Positions 1 through 8,144 of a stretch of 64,000 nt of DNA are shown in pieces. The notes beneath the pieces were generated by a model, which was given only the letters and a program-made list of their open reading frames with translations, ran no database searches and had not been told where the DNA came from. Location: the NCBI RefSeq assembly GCF_002937115.1, contig NZ_NHRY01000075.1, forward strand, positions 1 to 64,000. The letters run 5' to 3'. How positions within the stretch are numbered: the first letter of the stretch is position 1; the number at the start of each line of letters is the position of its first letter. This DNA comes from Rhodopila globiformis. Its GTDB lineage: Bacteria > Pseudomonadota > Alphaproteobacteria > Acetobacterales > Acetobacteraceae. The translations under genes and the position numbers were made by a program.

Positions 1-417
<417 letters not shown>

Positions 418-916
418 CGGCAGTCCAAACCTCCGGCAGGAAGAGTTGGTAGGCAACCGGCAGGCTGGCATGGTCATTGGCCACCGAGAGGCTGACCGCC
501 ACCTGGCAGTTGTCCTGCTTGCCGAGTTGGCCGCAGTACTGCCGCGTCACGCCAACGGAATGCTTGCCCTGCTTGGGAAAGCCGGTGTCATCGACGATCC
601 AGTAGGTGATCTGTCCATGCCGCTCGATCGCCGGCAGCACCTCGGCGCGCACCGCGGCCAGCAGTGCCGCATCGTCCCACTCGGCCTGCGCCACCACGTG
701 GTGCAGCGACTGGTGTTTGGCCTGCACATGCGCCGGGTCGAGCCGTGCGGCCATCGGCTCGATGCTCTTGCGCTCGCCGGGCAGCAGCAGCCCGGTGCAG
801 TAGGCCCGCGCCGAGGCGGTGCGGCGGGCATGCCCTAAACCTCCGACCACCGCATCCAGATACGCCTCCAACCGGGCCTCGCTTGTCGGCGCTTGTCTTG
901 CTCCTTGCTGTTCCAT
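418..916 (-). pseudogene. IS701-family transposase, N-terminal fragment cut by the IS21-type insertion
   Basis: Starting at the ATG at 916, about 165 residues are recognisable as an IS701-type DDE transposase. The hallmark block is YWIVDDTGFPKQGKHSVGV followed by RQYCGQLGKQDNCQ, and it contains the first catalytic aspartate. After LFLPEVW the frame runs into the repeated end sequence of the neighbouring element and stops at 401. A full-length protein of this family has about 400 residues, so the remaining catalytic residues are missing and the fragment cannot transpose. The element's own terminal repeats were not identified in 917-989. Confidence 0.8.
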
Positions 917-989
917 GCACCCTATGTGGGGTGGTTGTGGTCAATAGCTAGAGGATAGTGACACAGTAAGATTAAACGGCCGAGCCGTC

Positions 990-3554
990 TCAACTGGCTC
1001 GCGGTTTGCCGCAGCCGGACTTGCGCTCATGCCGGCTCCCCTTTCGCCAAACCAAGCCAGTCAAGTCATTGACCGCAACGGATACGAGCGCGGCGCCAGC
1101 AGCCTCGGCCAGGTGAGCGAGGCTCAGTGGCGCGAAGGCGAACAGCCCGCGCAGCCAGGGAGCGAACAGGGCCAGCACCAACGCCGGCAAGGTCACGCCG
1201 ACGACCAGCGCGAGCGCTGCATTCGGCCGGCGCAGGACGGTCAGCACGCCGGCCGAACTGGATCGGTTGGTCAGCACAAGACCGAGATTGCCGAGCACCA
1301 GCGTAGTGAACGCCATGGCGCGGGCCGTCTCCTCGGTGTGGCTGTCGGCAATGCCAAGCTGGAACACGCCGAGCGCGGCGAGCAGCACGACGAGCCCCTG
1401 GGACAGGCCGCGCGCCAGCAACGCAAGGTCGAACAGCGGTGCGTCCGGGCGGCGCGGCGGGCGCTCCATGATGCCGGCCTCCTCGGGCTCCGCCTCGAAC
1501 ACGATCGAGGAGACCGGATCGATGATCATCTCCAGGAAGACAACGTGAATGGGGCCGAGCAGCAGGGACCAGCCGGCGACGACGGGGATCAGCGACATGC
1601 CGGCGATCGGCACGTGGACTGCCAGGATATAGGCGAAGGCCTTCCGAAGATTGTCGTCGATCCGCCGGCCAAGCCGAACCGCCGTGACCAGGCTGACGAA
1701 GTTGTCGTCCAGCAGCACCAGGGCAGCGGCCTCGCGCGCCACGTCGGTGCCGCGGCCGCCCATGGCGACGCCGATATGCGCAGCCTTCAGTGACGGGGCG
1801 TCGTTGACACCGTCGCCGGTCATGGCCACCACCTCGCCGGCAGCCGTGAAGCCTTGGACAAGGCGCAGTTTCTGCTCCGGCATGATACGGGCAAAGACGC
1901 TGGTTTCCGCAAGACGGTCGCGCAGCGCGGCGTCGTCGAGCGCGGCAAGGTCGTCGCCGGTCAGGACGTGCCGGGCATCGATCCCGGCCTGGCGCGCTAT
2001 GGCGCGGGCCGTGCCGGAATGGTCGCCGGTAATCATCACCACGCGGATGCCGCTCGCCCGGCAAGCGGCAACCGCCGCCGGGACCTCGGGCCGCAGCGGG
2101 TCTGCGAGACCGGTCAGGCCGACGAAGCGAAAGGCAAAATCGTGCTGGTTGCCGGGCCAGGGGCCGGTCCAGCCCGCCTCGGCCACGGCCAGGACGCGCA
2201 GGCCCTCGGCGGCCAGGCCGGCAACGTCGCGCCTGATCCGTTCGATGGCGGGCGGGGACAGGTGGCAAAGATCGGCGATCGCCTCCGGCGCACCCTTGGC
2301 GGCGACGATGTAGGACGGCGAGTCCGGGTCGGCATCATGCCAGACCTGCGACATCGCCAGCATGTCCGGCGCCAGCGGATAGCCATGCGCCAGGGTCCAG
2401 TCGCCGTGGATATGCTCCGTGCGCGCCAGGAAGGTCTGGCCGAGATCGGTGAAGGCGCGCTCCATCGGGTCGAACGGATCGGGGCGGCTGGCCAGGATGG
2501 CGAATTCGACAAGGCGGTGAAACGCCTCCGGCAAGTCCGCCACGCCGTCCACCGCAAGCGATTGGCCGTCAGCCACCAGCCTGGCCACCCGCATGCGGTT
2601 CATCGTCAGCGTGCCTGTCTTGTCGGTGCACAGCACGGTCGCCGCCCCCAGCGCCTCGATCGCGCTGGCGCGGCGGCTCAGCACCTTGCTCTGCGCCATG
2701 CGCCAGGCCCCGATCACCAGGAACACGGTCAGGACGAGCGGAAATTCCTCAGGCAGCGTCGCCATCGCCAGGGTGATGCCGGCGAGGATGCCGTCCAGCC
2801 ACGCGCCGTGCAGCAGCCCGTAGACGACGGCCAGGACCACCGATGCGCCAACACCCAGGGCGGCGAACACCGTGACGAGCCGGCGGGTCTGCACCTGCAG
2901 CGGCGTCGGCGCGCTTTCCACCTCTCCAAGGGAGGCACCAATGCGGCCGATTTCCGTACGCGAGCCCGTGGCGGTGACGCGGGCAATACCTGACCCGCGC
3001 ACGACCAGCGTCCCCGACCAAAGGTTCGGCGTATGATCCCCGCCAGGCCGCGCGTCGGCCGGCAGTTCGGCGGTGACGGCCTTGACGACCGGAACGGATT
3101 CGCCGGTAAGCAATGACTCGTCCGCCTCGAGGTGGGTGGCGTCCAGCAGCAGCGCGTCAGCGGGAACACGGCTGCCTTCCTCGACGAGGATGACATCGCC
3201 GGCGACCAGGGACGCGGCGGGCACCGGCTGGCGGTGTCCGTCGCGGATCACCGTCGCCCGTGGCGCGGTCAGGTCCTTCAGCGCCGCCAGGGCGCGTTCG
3301 GTGCGGTTTTCCTGCACCACGACCATGACGACGTTGAGGACGGCGAAGCCCAGCAGGATCAGCGCTTCGGCCAGGTCGCCGAGCACGAGATAGATGATGC
3401 CGGCGGCGAGCAACAATTGCAGCATCGGCTCGCGCACCGCGTCCAGGACGATGCGGACCGGGCCACGCGCATGCTCCTGCGGCAGCACGTTCGGCCCTTC
3501 GCGCCGCAGGATCTCCCGGGCTTCCTGTGTCGTCAGGCCGGCGGTGCTGAACAT
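990..3554 (-). CDS. Cation-transporting P-type ATPase (P2-like, PEEFP variant)
   Basis: This 854-residue inner-membrane pump should couple ATP hydrolysis to cation transport. Visible motifs in order are TGES (150-153, actuator domain), PEEFP in the fourth membrane helix (268-272), DKTGTLT with the phosphorylated Asp311, KGAPE in the nucleotide domain (about 420) and TGDGVND (579-585). There is an N-terminal cation-ATPase domain and six C-terminal membrane segments. It lacks an N-terminal heavy-metal domain and a CPC motif, so it is not a CopA/ZntA type. The ion-site helix has PEEFP where Ca2+/Mn2+ pumps have PEGLP, so the substrate cannot be named. It is a lone gene; the next gene upstream starts 600 bases away on the same strand. 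Confidence 0.88.
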   Translation of the reverse strand: MFSTAGLTTQEAREILRREGPNVLPQEHARGPVRIVLDAVREPMLQLLLAAGIIYLVLGDLAEALILLGFAVLNVVMVVVQENRTERALAALKDLTAPRATVIRDGHRQPVPAASLVAGDVILVEEGSRVPADALLLDATHLEADESLLTGESVPVVKAVTAELPADARPGGDHTPNLWSGTLVVRGSGIARVTATGSRTEIGRIGASLGEVESAPTPLQVQTRRLVTVFAALGVGASVVLAVVYGLLHGAWLDGILAGITLAMATLPEEFPLVLTVFLVIGAWRMAQSKVLSRRASAIEALGAATVLCTDKTGTLTMNRMRVARLVADGQSLAVDGVADLPEAFHRLVEFAILASRPDPFDPMERAFTDLGQTFLARTEHIHGDWTLAHGYPLAPDMLAMSQVWHDADPDSPSYIVAAKGAPEAIADLCHLSPPAIERIRRDVAGLAAEGLRVLAVAEAGWTGPWPGNQHDFAFRFVGLTGLADPLRPEVPAAVAACRASGIRVVMITGDHSGTARAIARQAGIDARHVLTGDDLAALDDAALRDRLAETSVFARIMPEQKLRLVQGFTAAGEVVAMTGDGVNDAPSLKAAHIGVAMGGRGTDVAREAAALVLLDDNFVSLVTAVRLGRRIDDNLRKAFAYILAVHVPIAGMSLIPVVAGWSLLLGPIHVVFLEMIIDPVSSIVFEAEPEEAGIMERPPRRPDAPLFDLALLARGLSQGLVVLLAALGVFQLGIADSHTEETARAMAFTTLVLGNLGLVLTNRSSSAGVLTVLRRPNAALALVVGVTLPALVLALFAPWLRGLFAFAPLSLAHLAEAAGAALVSVAVNDLTGLVWRKGSRHERKSGCGKPRAS

Positions 3555-3609
3555 GCGGTGCGCTCCGGGACAAGGCGCGGCGACGGAGCAGATCCGCCGC
3601 CCGTTGTTG

Positions 3610-4158
3610 CTAACTGCGATCAGTCGTCGTCATAATAGCCCGGCTCCGCCCTCGTGGGCAGGCAACGCCGTTGGCTCTGCTCTTCACCTTCGGGTTGGCG
3701 AAGGCCGAGGCCGCGATCTCGCGCCGGTACTCGCAGATCCAGTACGGCGTGTCGGTGATCCGCAGCAGCGTCTCGCTGGCCGGCAGGCTGCGCAGCACAT
3801 GATCATGATAACTGCGGCTGCCGGCCGCGTCCGTCGCGGGTGTCCGGAGACAGGCCAGGATCTCGCGATCGGTATCCGCGTCCAGCATGGCGTTTTCAGC
3901 AAACTGGTTGTTCAGGCCGGCCATGAGCGCGACCCAGGATCGTGCCGGCAGCAGTTCCGGTTGGAACGCCATGGGGCAGGCGCCGTATTCCGTCCTGCAT
4001 GGGCCCTCGGCGCTGCCGGTTGGCACCGGTGCCGCCCAGGCGCCGGCCAGGGGTGCCAGCCCGCCGGCGGTTTCGACCACCATGAAGCCGCCGACCAGGG
4101 TCCGTGTGGCCCGTGCCCGCTTTTCATTGCTGCGGTCCGGCATCGGCTCAGGGCGCAT
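3610..4158 (-). pseudogene. Diheme cytochrome c (DHC family) with both heme-attachment motifs lost
   Basis: The body matches the periplasmic diheme cytochrome c that partners cytochrome b561: AFQPELLPARSWVALMAGL, NAMLDADTDREILACL, LLRITDTPYWICEYRREI, NPKVKSRAN. Where the family has CxxCH twice, this protein has Y58-G-A-C61-P62 and G164-V-A-C167-P168. At both sites the first Cys and the axial His are gone. The tail also looks frame-shifted: the frame used ends GRSRAIMTTTDRS, while a shifted frame reads RAEPGYYDDD and stops at 3620, like a normal family tail. The start overlaps the end of the b561 gene by 11 bases. The protein should be unable to bind c-type heme; a decayed gene is most likely. 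Confidence 0.65.
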
Positions 4159-4828
4159 CGGCCGGCTTGTCGCCGGTGATCATGCCACGCACCAGGTTCT
4201 CGCGGTGCGACAGGCTGGCCAGGGCGACGCCGGTGACGTGCAGCAGCACCAGAATCAGCGTCAGGTTGGCGAAGAACTCGTGGACCTCGCCGATGCCGCT
4301 CTCGCCGCCTTCATGGCCCTCGCCACCGGAGCCGCGGTCGTCATCGTCGCCGCCGGACCGGGCCGGCGCGATCAGGCCCGGGCCAGCCTGCGCGGCGGAG
4401 GGGCCGAACCACGAGGCCAGCGGGCCGGCATGCTTCTCCTGCGCCAGCACCATCATGCCGGTGCCGGCGGTCGCCGCCATCGAGACCAGCAGCGCCAGCC
4501 CCATCACAGCGCCCGCCGGGCTGTGGCCCAGGTACCGCTTGCTGCGCAGGCGCAGCGCGTCGCCCAGGTAGCGCAGCACCTCACCGGGCGGGCGCAGGAA
4601 ATTCGACAGGTCATCCTGCTCAGGGCCGATAATGCCCCAGGTCAGCCGCACCAGCACCGCGCCGGCCGCCGCGTAGCCTGCCCAGACATGCGCCGTCAGC
4701 AGGTCGTCCTCGGTCAGCCAGGCGATGGCGAAAGCGGCCACCAGGGTCCAGTGGCAGATGCGGATCACCGGATTCCAGACCCGGATCATGGTTTTCTGCG
4801 GCGGTGCAGCGATTTGCTGGCCCGACAT
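4148..4828 (-). CDS. Cytochrome b561-type membrane protein
   Basis: A 226-residue di-heme b-type cytochrome domain predicted to sit in the inner membrane and shuttle electrons to or from a periplasmic cytochrome c. Likely heme ligands are the histidines in RICHW, TAHVWAGY, VHEFF and LLHVTG, placed in hydrophobic helices. There is an Asp/Gly-rich loop (GGDDDDRGSGGEGHEGGE) before the last two helices. The start MSGQQIAAP at 4828 was chosen because GGAGAAGG lies just upstream; a longer frame to 4897 lacks membrane or family sequence. It is co-transcribed with the decayed diheme cytochrome c, so its normal electron partner may be missing. Confidence 0.85.
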   Translation of the reverse strand: MSGQQIAAPPQKTMIRVWNPVIRICHWTLVAAFAIAWLTEDDLLTAHVWAGYAAAGAVLVRLTWGIIGPEQDDLSNFLRPPGEVLRYLGDALRLRSKRYLGHSPAGAVMGLALLVSMAATAGTGMMVLAQEKHAGPLASWFGPSAAQAGPGLIAPARSGGDDDDRGSGGEGHEGGESGIGEVHEFFANLTLILVLLHVTGVALASLSHRENLVRGMITGDKPADAP

Positions 4829-4936
4829 GATGCCTTCTCCGTCTTGTGGCAGGCGCGAACCTGCTCCCGTGCCGCTGTCAGGGCGCTGTTGATCCATGTC
4901 AGCGAATTGTCAGGCGACGGCGCGGATACTGCGCCG

Positions 4937-5269
4937 ATGTGTCGTCCGACCCGCCGCGCCGTTCTCGGCTTCAGCCCGGGTGCAGCCGTCCTGCTCCTGG
5001 CCGGACTGGCGCGCGCGGATCACGACGACGACTGGCGTCACGACCAGGACCGCGCCCGTCTGGCCGTGGAGCGGGGCGAGGCGCAGCCGCTGTCGGAGAT
5101 TCTCGCCCAGGTGCGGCCGGCGCTCGGCGGCGAGGTCGTCGGCGTCGCCTTCCGCCGCCAGGGTGACCGCTGGCTCTACGAGTTCCGCGTCATCACCCGG
5201 GCTGGCCGAATGACGGAAGTCTACGTGGATGCCGCCACAGCCGAAATCGTCGAGCGGGAGCCCCACTGA
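4937..5269 (+). CDS. Small periplasmic PepSY-domain protein
   Basis: This 110-residue protein has an N-terminal signal sequence (MCRPTRRAVLGFSPGAAVLL, then LAGLARA) followed by an acidic stretch and one PepSY domain. The domain spans roughly residues 45-108: LAVERGEAQPLSEILAQV, GEVVGVAFRR, WLYEFRVIT, TEVYVDAATAEIVERE. PepSY proteins are often encoded beside b561 cytochromes and PhoPQ-type regulators, as here. The TGA overlaps the ATG of the response regulator (TGATG at 5267-5271), so translation is coupled and it is the first gene of a three-gene operon. The molecular role of such small PepSY proteins is not established; a sensing or inhibitory role is inferred. Confidence 0.82.
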   Translation: MCRPTRRAVLGFSPGAAVLLLAGLARADHDDDWRHDQDRARLAVERGEAQPLSEILAQVRPALGGEVVGVAFRRQGDRWLYEFRVITRAGRMTEVYVDAATAEIVEREPH

Positions 5270-5937
5270 TGCGTATCCTGCTGGTCGAGGACGATCCCCG
5301 CATCGCCCGCAAGGTGCAGGTGGCGCTGGAAGCCGCCGGCTACGCCATCGATGCCGCCGCCGACGGCGAGGACGCCTGGTTCCGCGGCGACACCGAGGAC
5401 TACGACGCCGCCGTGCTCGACCTCGGCCTGCCGAAGCTCGACGGGCTGGCGGTGCTGAAGAAATGGCGCGCGGCGCGGCGCGACTTCCCGGTGCTGGTGC
5501 TGACCGCCCGCGGCGCCTGGGCCGAGCGGGTCGAAGGCATCGACGCCGGCGCCGACGACTACCTGATCAAGCCGTTCGCCATGGAGGAACTGCTCGCCCG
5601 CGTCCGTGCCCTGCTGCGCCGCGCCGCCGGCCGGGCGAGCGCAATCCTGCGCATCGGCGCGGTGACGCTGGACACGCGGCAGATGCGCGTGCTGGTCAAC
5701 GACGAGAAGCTGCCGCTGTCGCCGCTGGAGTACCGCGCGCTCAGCTACCTGATGCATCACGCCGGCCGCGTCGTGCCGCCAACGGAACTGATGGACCACC
5801 TCTATGCCCACGACCACGACCACGACCTGAACGCCGTCGAGGTGCTGATCGGCCGGCTGCGGCGCAAGCTGGGCGTCGGCCTGATCGAGACCCGGCGCGG
5901 CTTCGGCTACGTTGTGTCGGAAGCCGCGCCGGCATGA
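5269..5937 (+). CDS. OmpR/PhoP-type response regulator
   Basis: A 222-residue DNA-binding response regulator. The receiver domain spans 1-115, with acidic pocket E7-D8-D9, phospho-acceptor Asp51 (AAVLDLGLPKLDG), Thr79 and Lys101 (YLIKPF). A winged-helix output domain follows at about 125-220 (LSPLEYRALSYLMHHAGRVV, NAVEVLIGRLRRKLG, TRRGFGYVV). The start overlaps the PepSY gene and the end overlaps the kinase gene (ATGA at 5934-5937), giving one translationally coupled operon. The sequence resembles the PhoP/QseB group. The divergent b561 operon and the PepSY gene are the obvious candidate targets; that is inference from context. Confidence 0.92.
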   Translation: MRILLVEDDPRIARKVQVALEAAGYAIDAAADGEDAWFRGDTEDYDAAVLDLGLPKLDGLAVLKKWRAARRDFPVLVLTARGAWAERVEGIDAGADDYLIKPFAMEELLARVRALLRRAAGRASAILRIGAVTLDTRQMRVLVNDEKLPLSPLEYRALSYLMHHAGRVVPPTELMDHLYAHDHDHDLNAVEVLIGRLRRKLGVGLIETRRGFGYVVSEAAPA

Positions 5938-7340
5938 GGAAGGGTTCGCTCCGGCTCCGCCTGTTCGCGGCCGGGGCGGCGTCGATCCTGCTGGCCCTGA
6001 CGATTGCCGCCGCCGGCCTGCTGCTGCTGTTCGAGCGCCATGTCGAGCGCCGCGTGGTGCTGGAGCTGGAAGGCGACCTGAAGGAACTGGTCAGCGATCT
6101 GACCCGCAACCCCGACGGCACGCTGGCCATCGGCCGTGCCCCGTCCGAACCGGCTTTCTCGGAGCCTCTGGGCGGACGCTACTGGCAGATCACGCAGCCA
6201 TCCGGCAGTCCGGTGCTGCGTTCGCGGTCGCTGTGGGATGGGCTCCTGGCGCTGCCGGCCGATACGCTGGCTCCTGGCGAGATGCACCGCCACGAGATGC
6301 GCGGCCCCGGCGGCAGCCACCTGCTGGCGATCGAGCGCGTCGTGACGCTGCCGGCGAGCCTGGGCGGCGGAGACATCCGCGTAGCGGTCGCCATCGACCA
6401 CCGCGAGATCACCGACGCCGCGCGCGCCTTCGCCGCCGATTTGCTGCCGGCGCTGGCGGGGCTGGTCGCGGTGCTGATCACCGCCGCCTGGCTGCAGGTG
6501 ACCGTCGGCCTGCGCCCGCTCGATGCCGTCCGCCGCCGGCTGGAGGCGGTCCGGACCGGGAAGATCCCGCGGCTCGGCAACGCCTTCCCTGACGAGGTGC
6601 AGCCGCTGGCGATCGAGATCGATACCCTGCTGGACGCGCAGGAGCAGGCGATCGCCCGGGCGCGGGCGCGGGCGGCGGACCTGGCGCACGGCCTGAAGAC
6701 GCCGCTGACGGTGCTGGCCGCGACCGCCGAGGAATTGCGCGAGCGGGGCGACGCCGCGGTCGCCGGCGAAGTGGCGAGCGTGGCCGACAGCATGCGCCGG
6801 CATGTCGAGCGGGAACTGGCGCGGACCCGCACCGGCATCTCCGGCCGTGCCCTGCCGCCGCAGCCGGTGCGTCCGGTGGTCGAGCGTGTCGTCGGCGTGC
6901 TGCGCCGCACGCCACGTGGCGGCGACCTCGACTGGCACGTCGATCTGGCCGAGGGGCTGTCGCTGGCCATTGATCCGCAGGACCTGGCCGAGATGCTGGG
7001 CAACCTGACGGAGAATGCCACGAAATGGGCCGCGACCCGGGTGCGCATCCTGGGGGCGGCGGAGCCTGGCGGCGTGGTGGTGGTGGTGGCGGTGGAGGAC
7101 GACGGGCCCGGCATTGCCGATGACGCCATCGAAGCCGCCCTGGCGCGTGGCGGGCGGCTGGATGAGTCGCGGCCCGGCACCGGGCTGGGACTCGCCATCG
7201 TCAGCGACCTCGTCGAAGCCTACAGCGGTTCCCTGGCCCTCGGCCGATCGGCTTTGGGGGGATTGCGGGCGGCGATCCGGATGCCGGGTGGGGAATGGCC
7301 CGCGGCATTGGGCCGGGGCGGCAAACCACAGGTGCCTTGA
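5934..7340 (+). CDS. Sensor histidine kinase (PhoQ/QseC-like)
   Basis: This 468-residue inner-membrane kinase is the partner of the preceding regulator. It has a membrane helix at about 8-33, a periplasmic domain of about 130 residues, and a second helix at about 166-188 followed by a HAMP-like linker. The H-box is ADLAHGLKTPLTVL with phospho-accepting His252. It also has an N-box (MLGNLTENATKW), G1 (DDGPGI) and G2 (GTGLGL). The H-box has HGLKTPL, a form seen in PhoQ-like kinases rather than HELRTPL. The start codon overlaps the regulator's stop. The signal is unknown; the adjacent PepSY protein could interact with the periplasmic domain. Confidence 0.9.
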   Translation: MRKGSLRLRLFAAGAASILLALTIAAAGLLLLFERHVERRVVLELEGDLKELVSDLTRNPDGTLAIGRAPSEPAFSEPLGGRYWQITQPSGSPVLRSRSLWDGLLALPADTLAPGEMHRHEMRGPGGSHLLAIERVVTLPASLGGGDIRVAVAIDHREITDAARAFAADLLPALAGLVAVLITAAWLQVTVGLRPLDAVRRRLEAVRTGKIPRLGNAFPDEVQPLAIEIDTLLDAQEQAIARARARAADLAHGLKTPLTVLAATAEELRERGDAAVAGEVASVADSMRRHVERELARTRTGISGRALPPQPVRPVVERVVGVLRRTPRGGDLDWHVDLAEGLSLAIDPQDLAEMLGNLTENATKWAATRVRILGAAEPGGVVVVVAVEDDGPGIADDAIEAALARGGRLDESRPGTGLGLAIVSDLVEAYSGSLALGRSALGGLRAAIRMPGGEWPAALGRGGKPQVP

Positions 7341-7741
7341 TTTGCCGATGAGGCGGCGGATCAGGGGCCGGGATGGCGCGGGTGGCCGGGCATCTCAGCC
7401 CCGTGATCTTGCAGTAAGCCACAGGTGGAGGGACATGGGCAGCAGGGTCCCCCGTTGCCGCTCCGTCATGGCCCGGCGTGTCCGCATGTGTATCAGGATA
7501 AGACGACAGTTAGAGAAGGATTTAGCGCCGAGGCCGTTCTCTCACCGTCGTGGTCGTCTCCCTGTCGTCATGGCCGGGCGTGTCCCGGCCATCTGCGCTT
7601 CGACGGTCGGGGGTGGATGGCCGGGACACGCCCGGCCATGACGGAGATGTAATAGATCCGGCTCCATCTTTCTAAGCCGGCGCCTTTGGGATAGTCCAGG
7701 CCATGACCGGGCCGCAACCGTCGCGACGCCGGCCCTGGTAT
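7341..7741. other. Intergenic region between convergent operons, carrying a palindromic repeat
   Basis: No convincing gene is visible. Besides the palindrome at 7567-7642, a half-copy of the same repeat (GTCATGGCCCGGCGTGTCC) starts at 7465. The region separates the 3' ends of the kinase gene and the metal-efflux operon, where strong hairpins could stop transcription from both sides. Confidence 0.6.
7567..7642. repeat. Palindromic intergenic repeat, copy 1 (26-bp perfect arms)
   Basis: Left arm 7567-7592 and right arm 7617-7642 are perfect reverse complements over 26 bases, separated by 24 bases. The element begins GTCATGG and ends CCATGAC. A second copy with nearly the same loop (CTGCGCTTCGACGGT) lies at 48442-48516, and related elements are at 55750, 58931 and 60456. 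Such dispersed palindromes resemble REP/BIME-type elements. Confidence 0.85.
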
Positions 7742-8131
7742 TCATCGCGCGACAATAACGGCTGTACTCGGTTGCCCGTCACACTCACAGGACACGGTGT
7801 AGCGGCCCGCCTTCAACGGCCCGAGGGGAATACGCGCCGTCCGGGACGGGTGAACGTGGGTCACCACCGGAGATCCGTAATCCGCCGCCGTCGCCGGGAT
7901 ACGCAGATCGTTGATGCCGGCGTCGGCAGCCGAGATCGCAATATCCACTTCCTTGATGGTGCCCACGGTCAGGACGAACGGCTGTTCGGCAGGAACGGTG
8001 ACCTCGGCGGGCTGGAGCCGATGATGCGTGACCGTCATCGACCGGTGGCCGGTTTCGGCCTTGAACAGGTCGCATCCGCCCAGGGAAAGCGCCGCCGCCA
8101 GCAGCGGCGTGGCCGGTTTGCAGACTCCCAT
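7742..8131 (-). CDS. Cupredoxin-like lipoprotein of the metal-efflux operon
   Basis: A 129-residue exported lipoprotein. The signal region ends in a lipobox (SLGGC, Cys20), so it should be anchored in a membrane facing the periplasm. The mature part looks like a cupredoxin-type beta sandwich: EVTVPAEQPFVLTVGT, VTHVHPSRTARIPLGPLKAG, RYTVSCECDG. Candidate metal ligands are His100/His102 in VTHVHP and the cysteines in SCECDG, with no typical C-terminal CxxxHxxxM loop. It starts 13 bases after czcA, so it is the last gene of that operon. A periplasmic metal-binding or delivery role is inferred. Confidence 0.75.
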   Translation of the reverse strand: MGVCKPATPLLAAALSLGGCDLFKAETGHRSMTVTHHRLQPAEVTVPAEQPFVLTVGTIKEVDIAISAADAGINDLRIPATAADYGSPVVTHVHPSRTARIPLGPLKAGRYTVSCECDGQPSTAVIVAR

Positions 8132-8144
8132 TACGATGCCTCCT

